DNA from: JAJKJG01 sp036389455
GTDB taxonomy: Bacteria > Pseudomonadota > Alphaproteobacteria > Rhizobiales > Beijerinckiaceae
Length of the DNA: 64,000 bases
Direction of reading: 5' to 3'
NCBI GenBank assembly: GCA_036389455.1
Contig: DASVPW010000041.1
Location: 36,447 to 100,446, forward strand
A model generated the notes under the pieces. The model did not search any database, was not told the origin of the DNA, and saw only the letters and a program-made list of their open reading frames with translations. Position numbers and translations under genes: made by a program. Below are positions 25,671 through 34,209 of the stretch, in pieces; position 1 is the stretch's first letter, and every line of letters begins with the position of its first letter.

Positions 25671-26891
25671 TCAGCCGAGCGCGTCGCCGCCGTCGCAGAC
25701 GACAATCCGGCGCGCCTCGAGGTCGGCGAGGCGGGTCTCGTCGAGGCCGATCTCGGCCAGGATCTCGCGGGTGTGCTCGCCGAGCTGCGGCGCCTCGCGG
25801 CGAAGCCCGAGGTCGTGCCCGTCCATCTCGACCGGCACCCGCGGCAGCTTGGTGCGCACGTTCCCCGGCAGGTTCACCTCGACGAGCGCGCCGGCGTTGA
25901 GATGGGGGTCGTCGAACAGGTCGTCCACGGTCGCGACCGGGGCGTAGGGGATCGACGCCGCCTCGCAGCGCCGGGCGATCTCTGCCTTGGGATAATGGCC
26001 GAGCACCTCGGCCACGGCGGGGATGAGCCAGGAGCGCTCCTTCACCCGGCTCTCGTTCGTGGAAAGCCGCGGGTCGTCGCGCAGGTCCGGCCGTCCGAAG
26101 GCGTCACAGAAGCGGGTCCAGTGGCCGTTGCTGGTGATGCCGACGAAGATCTGGTCGTCGTCGGAGGTCTCGAACGGCTCGTACACGCCCCAGGCGCCGC
26201 GCCGGGCCGGCATCGGCGGGATGGCCTCGCCGGTCAGGACGCGCCCGGCCATGTGCTGGCCCATCAGGAACACGGTCGATTCGAACAGCGCGCTCTTCAC
26301 GAGCTGCCCCCTGCCGGTGCGGGCGCGCTCCTGCAGGGCGGCGAGGATCGCGACGACGCCGAAGGTGCCGCCCATGATGTCGATCACCGAGGTGCCGGCC
26401 CTGAGCGGCCGCCCGGGCGGGCCGGTCATGTAGGCGAGGCCGCCCATGAACTGCACGATCTCGTCGAGCGCCGGGCGGTGCTCGTAGGGGCCGGCGAGAA
26501 AGCCCTTGCAGGCGCAGTAGACGAGGCGCGGGTTGACCTTCGACAGCGCGTCCCAGCCGCAGCCGAGCCGCTCCATGGTGCCGGGGGCGAAGTTCTCGAT
26601 CACCACGTCGGCGTCCGCGACGAGGCGCAGGACGAGGTCGCGGCCCTCCGGCTCCTTGAGGTTCACGGCGAGGCTGCGCTTGTTGCGGTTGAAGTAGCCG
26701 AAGAAGCCCGAGGCGAAGCCCGGCAGGCGCCGGGTGTTGTCGCCGGCGGGGGCCGGCTCGATCTTGATCACGTCGGCGCCGAGGTCGGCGAGCAGGAGCC
26801 CGGCGCAGGGACCCATGATGGTCTGGGTGAACTCGACCACCCGGATGCCGGTAAGGGGAAGGGCCGGCCCGCTCTCGGCAGCATCGCTCAT
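25671..26891 (-). CDS. CaiB/BaiF-family (class III) CoA-transferase
   Basis: 406 residues, the standard family length. Class III CoA-transferases move CoA between carboxylic acids through an aspartyl-CoA intermediate. Seen here: LTGIRVVEFTQTIMGP at the start, LADLGADVIKIE, the NRNKRSLAVNLK segment, and the catalytic Asp in HRPALDEIVQFMGGL, then AGTSVIDIMGG. The ATG at 26891 begins at the family N-terminus; the frame stays open far upstream only because it is antisense to lpxD. It is cytoplasmic and lacks neighbours that reveal the acyl group other than the HMGL-like gene. Confidence 0.92.
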   Translation of the reverse strand: MSDAAESGPALPLTGIRVVEFTQTIMGPCAGLLLADLGADVIKIEPAPAGDNTRRLPGFASGFFGYFNRNKRSLAVNLKEPEGRDLVLRLVADADVVIENFAPGTMERLGCGWDALSKVNPRLVYCACKGFLAGPYEHRPALDEIVQFMGGLAYMTGPPGRPLRAGTSVIDIMGGTFGVVAILAALQERARTGRGQLVKSALFESTVFLMGQHMAGRVLTGEAIPPMPARRGAWGVYEPFETSDDDQIFVGITSNGHWTRFCDAFGRPDLRDDPRLSTNESRVKERSWLIPAVAEVLGHYPKAEIARRCEAASIPYAPVATVDDLFDDPHLNAGALVEVNLPGNVRTKLPRVPVEMDGHDLGLRREAPQLGEHTREILAEIGLDETRLADLEARRIVVCDGGDALG

Positions 26892-27083
26892 GGGAACCTT
26901 CGGGCCTCGTCGGGGAGCCCGAGCCTTGCTGAAACGGGCCGCGAAGGTCAATCGCGGTGGCGGGCGTCGGTGCGCTTTCCGGGCACGGTATGGCTCGGCC
27001 CATCCGCCTCGGGTAATGAACCGCACGCTGGCGCGCGGGCAACCAGGCCCGCGCGGGAGAGGCCGTCGAGCCGGAATGGAGCC

Positions 27084-28145
27084 ATGATGACCGACACGAG
27101 CGCGACCGAAGCCTCCGCGGCCCTGTCCCTTGGGGACATCGCCGGGATCGCCGGGGCGGCGCTGCCCGCCGGCGCCGACGCGGGCTTCACGGTGCGGGGC
27201 GCCGCGGCGCTGGAGCACGCGGGGCCCGGCGAGATCGCCTACATGGACAGCGCCAAGTACGCCGATGCGCTCGCCGCCACCCGGGCCGGCGTGTGCCTGG
27301 TCTCGTCGCGCTTCGCCGGGGCCGTGCCGGCCGGGACGATCCCGCTCGTGTGCCGGCAGCCGTACCTGTCCTTCGCCCGGGTCGTGACGCGGCTCTACCC
27401 GGAAGCCATGCGGCCGCGGTCGAGCTTCGGTGAGGACGGCGTGTCGCCGCACGCGCTGATCCATCCGACGGCGCGGCTCGGAGAGGGCGTCGCTGCCGAT
27501 CCCGGCGCGATCGTCGGGCCGGGGGCGGAGGTCGGCGCCGGCACCCGGATCGGCGCCTATGCGGTCGTCGGGCCGAACGTCCGCATCGGGCGCGACTGCA
27601 CGCTGTCCGCCCACGTCAGCGTGATCCGGGCCCTCCTCGGCGACCGGGTCATCCTGCATCCGGGCGTGCGGATCGGGCAGGACGGCTTCGGCTACGCCAT
27701 AGGGCCCGAAGGCCACCTCAAGGTGCCGCAGCTCGGGCGCGTGATCCTCGGCGACGACGTCGAGGTCGGGGCGAACTCGACGATCGACCGGGGCAGCAGC
27801 CGCGACACGGTGATCGGGGCGGGCACGAAGATCGACAACCTCGTTCAGATCGCCCACAACGTGACGATCGGGAAGCATTGCCTGATCGTGGCGCAGGTCG
27901 GCATCGCCGGCTCGACGACGCTCGAGGACTTCGTCGCCGTCGGCGGCCAGACCGCGATCGCCCCGCACCTCCACCTCGGCAAGGGCGTCCAGATCGCCGC
28001 CGACGCTGGCGTCATGACCGACGTGCCCGCGGGCGGGAAATGGGGCGGCTCGCCCGCCCGCCCGATGCGCCACTTCTTCCGCGAGTACCACGCCGTGAAG
28101 AAGCTCGCCGGGACGAGCGGGGGAGGAGGGACGGGCGAGGGGTGA
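27084..28145 (+). CDS. lpxD: UDP-3-O-acylglucosamine N-acyltransferase
   Basis: 353 residues. LpxD adds the N-linked 3-hydroxyacyl chain in lipid A synthesis. The N-terminal uridine-binding domain (AALEHAGPGEIAYMDSAKY) is followed by the left-handed beta-helix of hexapeptide repeats (IHPTARLGEGV, IVGPGAEVGAG and so on), the catalytic His segment NLVQIAHNVTIGKH, and a C-terminal helix (MRHFFREYHAVKKL). It stands alone, outside the usual bamA-lpxD-fabZ-lpxA cluster, and may therefore be a second or relocated copy. A tandem ATGATG makes the start 27084 or 27087; GGAATGGAG lies upstream. The divergent CoA-transferase begins 192 bp away. Confidence 0.92.
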   Translation: MMTDTSATEASAALSLGDIAGIAGAALPAGADAGFTVRGAAALEHAGPGEIAYMDSAKYADALAATRAGVCLVSSRFAGAVPAGTIPLVCRQPYLSFARVVTRLYPEAMRPRSSFGEDGVSPHALIHPTARLGEGVAADPGAIVGPGAEVGAGTRIGAYAVVGPNVRIGRDCTLSAHVSVIRALLGDRVILHPGVRIGQDGFGYAIGPEGHLKVPQLGRVILGDDVEVGANSTIDRGSSRDTVIGAGTKIDNLVQIAHNVTIGKHCLIVAQVGIAGSTTLEDFVAVGGQTAIAPHLHLGKGVQIAADAGVMTDVPAGGKWGGSPARPMRHFFREYHAVKKLAGTSGGGGTGEG

Positions 28146-28148
28146 AAT

Positions 28149-28171
28149 CCTCTCCGGCTTGCAAGGAGAGG
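28149..28171. repeat. Short palindrome related to the CCTCTCC/GGAGAGG element family
   Basis: CCTCTCC (28149-28155) and GGAGAGG (28165-28171) form a 7-bp stem with a 9-base loop just after the lpxD stop. It matches the terminal stem of the larger palindromic elements at 40.7, 52.5 and 58.6 kb and could be a degenerate member. No T-run follows, so it is not a standard terminator. Confidence 0.5.
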
Positions 28172-28254
28172 GGCACGCGCGCCGGCGAGGTGGAAATCCC
28201 GCGCCCGGCGTGGCAAGCATCCGGCCGCGCGCGCCACGCCCGAAGAGGTCCCGG

Positions 28255-29541
28255 ATGTTTCCCCTGTCGCACATGCTGAAGTCGTTCGTGCGGGTCGGCA
28301 CGCTGACCGTGGTCGACGCCGACGGCAACAGGCACGTGTTCGCGGGCGCGCCCGGCGGGCCGCAGGCGACCATGCGGCTCACCGACAAGTCGCTCTACCA
28401 CAAGCTCTTCCTCAACCCCGAGCTCCACGCGGGCGAAGCCTACATGGACGGGCGGATGTCGTTCGAGGACGGCTCGACGCTGCGCGATTTCCTAACGCTC
28501 TTCTCGATGAACCGGCTCTCGCTCGGCTCCTATCCCCTGCAGAAGGTGCTGCGGCGGATCTCGCGCGGCCTCAAGCGCTTCCAGCAGGCGAACAAGGTCG
28601 GCGAGGCGCAGGCGAACGTCGCGCACCACTACGACCTCGGCAACGACTTCTACCGGCTCTTCCTCGACCGGGGCATGCAGTACTCCTGCGCCTACTTCAC
28701 GGGCGATGACGAGACGCTGGAGGAAGCGCAGCGCAACAAGCTCCGCCTCATCGCCGCGAAGCTTCTCCTCAGGCCCGGCCTCAAGGTCCTCGACATCGGC
28801 TCGGGCTGGGGCGACCTCGCCCTCTACCTCGCCGCGATGGAGGACGTCACCGTCACCGGCGTCACGCTGTCGAAGGAGCAGCACGCGCTCTCGAACGAGA
28901 AGGCGCGCCGCGCGGGCCTTTCCGACCGCGTCCGCTTCGAGCTCCTCGACTACCGCCACATGCAGGGGAAGTTCGACCGCATCGTCTCGGTCGGCATGTT
29001 CGAGCACGTCGGCGTGCACCACTACGGCGAATTCTTCGCCCAGGTGAACGCGCTGATGGCGGACGACGGGCTGATGCTGCTGCACTCCATCGGCCACATG
29101 AGCCCGCCCGGCACCGCGAGCCCGTGGCTGCGGAAGTACATCTTCCCCGGCGCCTACTCGCCGGCCCTGTCCGAGGTTTTTCCCGTGGTCGAGCAGGCGA
29201 GCCTGTGGGTCACGGACCTCGAGTTCCTGCGCGTCCACTACGCCAGGACGCTCCGCGAGTGGCACAGGCGCTTCGAGGAAAACCGCGAGAGGATCGCGGC
29301 GATGTACGACGAGCGTTTCTGCCGCATGTGAGAGTTCTACCTGATCTCGGCCGAGATGATGTTCCGCACCGGCTCGCAGCTCGTCTTCCACATGCAGCTC
29401 GCGCGGCGGCGCGATGCCGCTCCGATCGTGCGCGACTACGTCACCGACGTGCAGCGGCGCTACCGCGCGATCGAGCCGGAGCGGCTCGCGGTGCTCGAGG
29501 GATTGCGCGGCGCGGACCTTCCGGAGCCCGCGGGCGCCTGA
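28255..29541 (+). pseudogene. Cyclopropane-fatty-acyl-phospholipid synthase family, TGA in place of a conserved Trp
   Basis: The frame encodes a SAM-dependent CFA-type methyltransferase with VLDIGSGWGDLALYLA (SAM loop), ANVAHHYDLGNDFYRLFLD, QYSCAYF, VGMFEHVGVHHY and the ending YDERFCRM. At 29329-29331 a TGA stands where this family normally has Trp (CRM-W-EFYL). The same frame then continues as EFYLISAEMMFRTGSQLVF to TGA 29539-29541, giving 428 codons in total. Without readthrough the product is 358 residues and lacks the last helices that close over the lipid. GAGG lies six bases before the ATG at 28255. It follows lpxD by 109 bp, fitting envelope-lipid modification. Confidence 0.87.
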
Positions 29542-29548
29542 GTCGACC

Positions 29549-30007
29549 CTAGCAGCCCTGGCAGATGCCGCCGCCCTGGAAGAGGCCGCGGTCGATGGCG
29601 CGGTCGCGCTCGTTCTGGCGGCTCGTCGTGGAGGGCGAGAGCGTCGATGACGAAGGTCCGGCGGAGCCGAGGCTTCCGGTCGTCCCGACCGCGCCGTCGC
29701 CGGGCTGCGGCAGGCCGAGGTCGGACGCGCCGGTGCGGGCGCGCGGGATGGTGCTGCTGGCGGAAACGTCGCCGGTCGAGGGTGAGATCGAGCCGGTCGG
29801 CGCCGCGCCCGAGCCGGGCGCCGGGCCTGCGGCGCCGGCCGCGCCGGTGCCGGCCGGGCCCGCGGCGCCGGTCGAGGCGGCCCCCGCCCCGCCCGAGGCG
29901 CCTCCCGCCGAGCCGCCTCCACCGGATTGGGCGAGCGCGGCCGCCGTGCCGAAGGCGAGCGACGCCGCGAGCGCCAGGGGAACGATGATGCGCGTGTTGG
30001 ATGGCAT
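29549..30007 (-). CDS. Secreted Gly/Ala/Ser-rich protein
   Basis: 152 residues. A signal peptide (1-27, ...AAALAQ) is followed by a low-complexity Gly/Ala/Ser/Pro region with repeated AAGPAG-like units (about 28-75), a Ser/Thr-rich part, and a short C-terminal block DRAIDRGLFQGGGICQGC with two closely spaced Cys that is probably the only folded or conserved portion. AGGAGGG eight bases upstream strongly supports the ATG at 30007; the longer frame to 30121 is rejected. An EcfG-like promoter with one mismatch may lie upstream (see findings). The function is unknown. Confidence 0.72.
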   Translation of the reverse strand: MPSNTRIIVPLALAASLAFGTAAALAQSGGGGSAGGASGGAGAASTGAAGPAGTGAAGAAGPAPGSGAAPTGSISPSTGDVSASSTIPRARTGASDLGLPQPGDGAVGTTGSLGSAGPSSSTLSPSTTSRQNERDRAIDRGLFQGGGICQGC

Positions 30008-30161
30008 GGGCGTACCCTCCTGAAAGGGAGAACGCACTGGCCTGCAGCGGGTTCGAAGGCGCCGCCAAGCATCCCGGTTCAGGGCAGGGGATACGGGTGC
30101 GGGGGCGGGCGCGCGGCTCAAGCGGCTGAAGACGCTCGATCTCCTGATCGCGGCGGCGCTG

Positions 30162-31712
30162 CTACAGCACTACGTCGATCAGCGCCGGCCCCTTCGCGGC
30201 GAGGCACGCCTCCAAGGCCCGGTTCAGCTCCCCGATCGTCGTTGCCCTGAAGCCCTCGACGCCCATCGAGCGGGCAAGCGGCTCCCAGTCGATGTCGGGG
30301 CGGTCGAGGCTCAGCATCTCGAGGGCCTTCGGGCCGGCGTTCTGCGCCCCGACGTTGGCGAGCTCGCCCTTCAGGATCGCATAGGAGCGGTTGTTCATGA
30401 TCAACGTCGTGACGTTCAGGTTCTCGCGCCCCTGCGTCCACAGGGACTGCACGTTGTACATGGCGCTGCCGTCGCCCTCGAGGCACAGCACCGGGCGGTC
30501 CGGACAAGCGATGGCGGCGCCGGTCGCCATCGGCAGCCCGTCGCCGATGGCGCCGCCGGTGAGCTGCAGCCAGTCGTGCGGCGGCGCGTTGCGCAAGGAG
30601 CCGTAGAAGGCGCGCCCGACCGAGATCGACTCGTCCACCACGACGGCGTTCTCGGGCAGGTGCGCGGCGAGCGCCGCGGCCAGCGTCTCGGGCGTGATCG
30701 GACCGTCCGCGGGCAGGCCCGAGCGCTTCAGCGGCTCCGCCGGAATGGCCGCGCGGCCGGCGCCGAGTTCGTCGGCGAGGGCCGCGAGGGCGGCGCCGAG
30801 ATCCTGGTCCGGGCGGGCAAGGGTGTGGACCTCGCAGTCCGGCGGCGTGAGGATGCTCGGCTTCCCCGGATAGGCGAAGAAGGCGACCGGCGCCTTGGCG
30901 CCGACAAGGATCACGTGCCTGAGGCCGCCGAGGAATTTCAGGGCGATGTCGACGGGATAGGGGATGCGGTCGACCGCGACCCGGCCGGCGCCGCGCTCAA
31001 CCCGGGCGTTCGAGGTCTGCGACAGGAGCCGCGCACCGGTCGCTTGGGCGATCCGTCCGGCGTGCTCGAGGTTCTTCGCGCGCAGCGCCCGTCCGGTCAT
31101 GAGGAGGGCCGCGGGCTCGCCGGAGCGCAGGACCGCGGCCACCCGCCGGACCGCTTCCGGATCGACCGGCGCCGGCGGCGCGAGAAGAGGGGCCGGGGCC
31201 GGGCCGTCCGGCGCCTCGTTCCAGGCGACGTCCGCCGGCAGGATCAGGGTCGCGATCTGCCCGGGCGCCGTTCGCGCCGCGGCGACGGCGGCGGCGGCGT
31301 CGTCCGCGACCGAGCCTGCGTCCCTCCCCATGCGGACCCAGTGCGAGAACGGCCGCGCCACCGCCTCGATGTCCGAGGTGAGCGGGGCGTCATAGGATCG
31401 GTGGTAAGTCGCGTGCTCGCCGACGATGTTGACCATCGGCGTGAACCCGCGCCGGGCGTTGTGGAGGTTGGTCAAGCCGTTCGCGAGCCCCGGCCCGAGG
31501 TGCAGCAGGGTCGAGGCCGGCTTGTCGGCCATTCGGGCGTAGCCGTCCGCGGCGCCGGTGACCGAGCCTTCCGCAAGGCAGAGCACGCACCGCATGCCCT
31601 CGACCCGGTCGAGGGCCGCGACGAAGTGCATCTCGGAGGTGCCCGGGTTCGAAAAGCACACGTCGACGCCCGCCCCGAGGAGGGTGCGGACCAGGGCCTC
31701 GGCGCCGTTCAT
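30162..31712 (-). CDS. Thiamine-diphosphate enzyme, acetolactate synthase large-subunit-like
   Basis: 516 residues with the three-domain ThDP layout. The N-terminal PYR domain contains the cofactor-activating Glu in LAEGSVTGAADGYARM; the middle domain spans about 175-330; the C-terminal PP domain has the ThDP/Mg signature starting GDGSAMY and ending MNN (LEGDGSAMYNVQSLWTQG). Length and the segment VCFSNPGTSEMH fit the group annotated as acetolactate synthase large subunit-like, which also includes benzoylformate-decarboxylase-type enzymes. No small regulatory subunit gene adjoins it, so a biosynthetic IlvB role is doubtful. The substrate is unknown. Confidence 0.87.
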   Translation of the reverse strand: MNGAEALVRTLLGAGVDVCFSNPGTSEMHFVAALDRVEGMRCVLCLAEGSVTGAADGYARMADKPASTLLHLGPGLANGLTNLHNARRGFTPMVNIVGEHATYHRSYDAPLTSDIEAVARPFSHWVRMGRDAGSVADDAAAAVAAARTAPGQIATLILPADVAWNEAPDGPAPAPLLAPPAPVDPEAVRRVAAVLRSGEPAALLMTGRALRAKNLEHAGRIAQATGARLLSQTSNARVERGAGRVAVDRIPYPVDIALKFLGGLRHVILVGAKAPVAFFAYPGKPSILTPPDCEVHTLARPDQDLGAALAALADELGAGRAAIPAEPLKRSGLPADGPITPETLAAALAAHLPENAVVVDESISVGRAFYGSLRNAPPHDWLQLTGGAIGDGLPMATGAAIACPDRPVLCLEGDGSAMYNVQSLWTQGRENLNVTTLIMNNRSYAILKGELANVGAQNAGPKALEMLSLDRPDIDWEPLARSMGVEGFRATTIGELNRALEACLAAKGPALIDVVL

Positions 31713-31868
31713 GGGGAACTCCGGAAGGAATGGACGCGGGGTTCATGCCACGCGGGCGCAGGTCGAGGGAAGGGGGACGCCGGCTCCGCTTTTGCCTCGA
31801 TCCGGGCCGAACGGCTCCGCTTTTTCGCCCCAATCCGGGCTTCGATTCGCGAGGCCAAGGCCAAGCTC

Positions 31869-31894
31869 GGAACCTTGGCGGCAACCTTGGCGTT
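31869..31894 (+). promoter_or_regulatory. EcfG general-stress promoter of nepR-ecfG
   Basis: GGAAC at 31869-31873 and CGTT at 31891-31894 are separated by 17 bp, matching the alphaproteobacterial EcfG consensus GGAAC-N16/17-CGTT. The expected transcript start leaves a leader of roughly 15 bases before the nepR ATG at 31915, with GGAGG inside it. This implies autoregulation of the sigma factor by itself, as known for this pathway. Confidence 0.88.
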
Positions 31895-31914
31895 GTCGCC
31901 CGCGGAGGACGAAC

Positions 31915-32154
31915 ATGGATCGACCCACCACAGGCAAGGCACGCGTCCCCGGACAGGCGGCGCCGCGCTTCATCCCGCAAGCCGGCATGGCGCTGCGCGA
32001 TCCCTCGCTCCCGACGCCGACCCTCGACCCGGGCGCACGAGACCGGATCGGGCGCGAGCTGCGGGCGCTCTATGCCGACCTCGCGCGCCAGCCGATCCCG
32101 CAGCGCCACCTCGACCTGATCGGCCGGCTCGGGGGGACGAAGGTCAAATCATGA
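31915..32154 (+). CDS. nepR: NepR anti-sigma factor
   Basis: 79 residues. The core RIGRELRALYADLARQPIPQRHLDLIGRL matches the two-helix NepR signature that occludes sigma EcfG until the response regulator PhyR sequesters it. GGAGG lies seven bases before the ATG. The stop overlaps the ecfG start as ATGA, so the anti-sigma and sigma factors are translationally coupled. The third partner phyR is not in this window, although in many relatives it lies next to this pair. Confidence 0.93.
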   Translation: MDRPTTGKARVPGQAAPRFIPQAGMALRDPSLPTPTLDPGARDRIGRELRALYADLARQPIPQRHLDLIGRLGGTKVKS

Positions 32155-32723
32155 AGGTCCAGTTCGACATGCGCGAGGCGCTGCTCGGCGCCGTTCCGAG
32201 CCTGCGCGCCTTCGGGATCTCGCTCACCGGCGACGTCGACCGCGCCGACGACCTCGTCCAGGAGACGCTCCTGCGGGCGCTCGCCAACGTCCACCGCTTC
32301 GAGCCCGGCACGAACCTCAACGCGTGGCTGTTCACGATCCTGCGCAACCTCTTCCACTCCGAGTACCGCAAGCGCCGCCGGGAGGTGGAGGACGCCGACG
32401 GGTCTTACGCCGCGAGCTTACGTACCGCCCCGGACCAGCACGCCCACCTCGACTTCGAGGACCTGCGCGCGGCCCTGGCCAAGCTGCCGCCGGACCAGCG
32501 CGAGGCGCTGCTCCTCGTCGGCGCGCAGGGCTTTTCCTACGAGGACGCCGCGGGGATCTGCGGCTGCGCGGTCGGCACCATCAAGAGCCGAGTCAACCGT
32601 GCCCGCAAGCGTTTGGCCGAGCTGATGGTCCTCGACGATGCCGACGACCTCGCCACCGACGGACTGACCGCGGCGGCCTTGCAGTCCTACGGGAGAGAGC
32701 ACGGGGCCGGCGCGGCGGTGTAG
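32151..32723 (+). CDS. ecfG: RNA polymerase sigma factor EcfG (general stress response)
   Basis: 190 residues with ECF architecture: region 2 (DRADDLVQETLLRALANVHRF, then NAWLFTILRNLFHSEYRK) and region 4 (LPPDQREALLLVGAQGFSYEDAA with the helix-turn-helix GTIKSRVNRARKRL). It controls the alphaproteobacterial general stress regulon through GGAAC-N16/17-CGTT promoters, one of which precedes nepR and another the small gene at 38377-38598. The start is fixed by the ATGA overlap with nepR. Confidence 0.94.
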   Translation: MKVQFDMREALLGAVPSLRAFGISLTGDVDRADDLVQETLLRALANVHRFEPGTNLNAWLFTILRNLFHSEYRKRRREVEDADGSYAASLRTAPDQHAHLDFEDLRAALAKLPPDQREALLLVGAQGFSYEDAAGICGCAVGTIKSRVNRARKRLAELMVLDDADDLATDGLTAAALQSYGREHGAGAAV

Positions 32724-32750
32724 CGCTGCCGCGCGTCGTTACAGCTTAGT

Positions 32751-33038
32751 TTATTCGCAGACCCGCACCGTCCGCAGCACGGTCCCGCCGAGGCGGTCCT
32801 GGACCGTCTGCCGCAGGGTACGGCAGCTGTCGCCCGCGACGCCGGTCAGCTCGGGGTCGCTCGGGCGGGTAGCCTGGGCCTGGGCCCGGACCGGGAGGCC
32901 GTGGAAGTAGCCGCCCGAGAGCGCGCCGCCGGCGCCCGGGTCGGCAAGGCGGGCCTGCGCCGGAGCGGCGAGCCCCACAAGCGCCAGGGCGAAGGCGCCC
33001 GCAAGGGCGACACGGGGATTCCGAGCGGGCTTGTTCAT
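32751..33038 (-). CDS. Small secreted protein with C-terminal Cys pair
   Basis: 95 residues. The signal peptide (1-29, ...AAPAQA) leads to a short mature part ending SCRTLRQTVQDRL and VLRTVRVCE. The two Cys, one at the very C-terminus, could pair. The same pattern of a signal peptide plus a terminal V-R-x-x-V-C-E is seen in the small protein at 38812-39102, hinting at a shared ancestry of the tail. It is convergent with ecfG. A near-consensus EcfG promoter (CGAAC-N16-CGTT at 33083-33059, minus strand) lies just upstream. Confidence 0.72.
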   Translation of the reverse strand: MNKPARNPRVALAGAFALALVGLAAPAQARLADPGAGGALSGGYFHGLPVRAQAQATRPSDPELTGVAGDSCRTLRQTVQDRLGGTVLRTVRVCE

Positions 33039-33243
33039 GACTGGCCTCCGTTGCGCTCAACGCGCGGCCGAACGATTGGTTCGGTCACGACCTTGGCCCG
33101 CGGCGGGATGCGCCGCCGTGCGCCGGCGCACCCGAGATGGCGAATGTCAGATAGAGCGGCGGAATGGACCCGTTCGTCCGTGCCGGTTAACGCTATCGAC
33201 AGCTCGGGAGGCCGCCGGCGCCTCCGCGCCCTTGAAGCGCCGG

Positions 33244-33259
33244 TTAATGCCGGGTTAAC
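33244..33259 (+). promoter_or_regulatory. CtrA-type binding site
   Basis: TTAA at 33244-33247, seven bases, then TTAAC at 33255-33259 gives the full CtrA consensus TTAA-N7-TTAAC. A further TTAAC half-site is at 33186-33190. In DNA this rich in G+C the match by chance is unlikely. It lies 53 bp before the methyltransferase ATG, so that gene is the likely target, placing it under cell-cycle control. Confidence 0.7.
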
Positions 33260-33312
33260 TCGCGCTCGGCGGGCGGTGGGCCGCGCCGGTCCAAAAAAGC
33301 GGCGGGGGCGTG

Positions 33313-34209
33313 ATGGAACAGGGTTCGGAGCGGGCCATAGCGCCCGAAGCGGCGGATTTCGGCGCGTTCGAGCACGCCGCCTGGACCGGGCGGGCCGAGG
33401 GTTACGAGCGCCATTTCGAGGGCGTGGTTGAGCAGGCGATCGAGCCGCTGCTCGACGCGGCCGGCGTGCGGAGCGGCCTCAAGGTCCTCGACGTCGCCTG
33501 CGGGCCGGGGTTCGTCGCGGCGGCGGCGGCCCGGCGCGGGGCGAGCGTGGTCGGCGTCGACTTCTCGGACCGGATGCTGGCCATCGCGCGGGCCCGCTAT
33601 CCATGGCTGCGGTTCGAGCACGGGGACGCCGAGGACCTGCCCTTCGCCGACGACAGCTTCGACGCGGTCACCATCAATTTCGGCATCCTCCATTTCCCGC
33701 ATCCGTTGCGCGCCCTGAAGGAGGCGTTCCGGGTGCTGCGTCCGCAGGGCGCGCTCGCCTTCACCGACTGGGCGGCGCCCGGGCCGGACAACGTCGCCTA
33801 CGACATCGTCCTCTCCGCGATGGACCGGCACGCGGAGCCGTTCGCGCTGCCGCCCGGCCCGCCGCTGTTCCAGTTCGCGCGTGCGGCGGCCTGCCGCGAA
33901 GCCCTGGCCGACACCGGGTTCGAGCGCCGCAGGGTCGACACGCGCCTGCTCCGCCTCACATGGCGCCTCGCCTCGGCCGACGGCCTGGTCTCGGCCTTCC
34001 GCGACGGCTCTGCCCGGCTCGCGGCGAAGATCGCGGCGCAGCCGCCGGCAAGGCTCGCCGCGATCCGGGCCGAGGTGGCGGAGCGCTCGCTGGCCTACCG
34101 GACGCAGGACGGCTTCGCGATCCCGGCGGGCGCGGCCCTGACGCGGGCCCGCAAGCCGACGTTCGCGGCCGCGCCGACCGCGTCTAGCGGCGCGCTCGCC
34201 GACGCCTAG
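33313..34209 (+). CDS. SAM-dependent class I methyltransferase
   Basis: 298 residues. The Rossmann-type methyltransferase core has motif I VLDVACGPGFVA, motif II GVDFSDRML, EHGDAEDLPF and ITINFGILHF-like post-II elements, resembling the UbiE/Methyltransf_11 group. The substrate is not evident. The ATG at 33313 follows a weak GGGGG; a GTG one codon earlier is possible. A CtrA-type site lies 53 bp upstream. Its last 26 bp overlap the end of the convergent histidine kinase gene, which is unusual and implies that the two transcripts collide or are differentially timed. Confidence 0.88.
   Translation: MEQGSERAIAPEAADFGAFEHAAWTGRAEGYERHFEGVVEQAIEPLLDAAGVRSGLKVLDVACGPGFVAAAAARRGASVVGVDFSDRMLAIARARYPWLRFEHGDAEDLPFADDSFDAVTINFGILHFPHPLRALKEAFRVLRPQGALAFTDWAAPGPDNVAYDIVLSAMDRHAEPFALPPGPPLFQFARAAACREALADTGFERRRVDTRLLRLTWRLASADGLVSAFRDGSARLAAKIAAQPPARLAAIRAEVAERSLAYRTQDGFAIPAGAALTRARKPTFAAAPTASSGALADA

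Noticed and set aside
26892..28388. N-terminal extension of the CaiB-like gene antisense to lpxD
   Set aside because: The CoA-transferase family starts at ATG 26891; the upstream part is the exact complement of a well-conserved lpxD.
18540..29331. TGA read as tryptophan genome-wide (alternative genetic code)
   Set aside because: Many intact genes in the window end at TGA in the expected place (cimA, psd, lpxD, the caspase, the kinase, cysK 3' end), so TGA works as a stop. At most local readthrough or mutation is possible.
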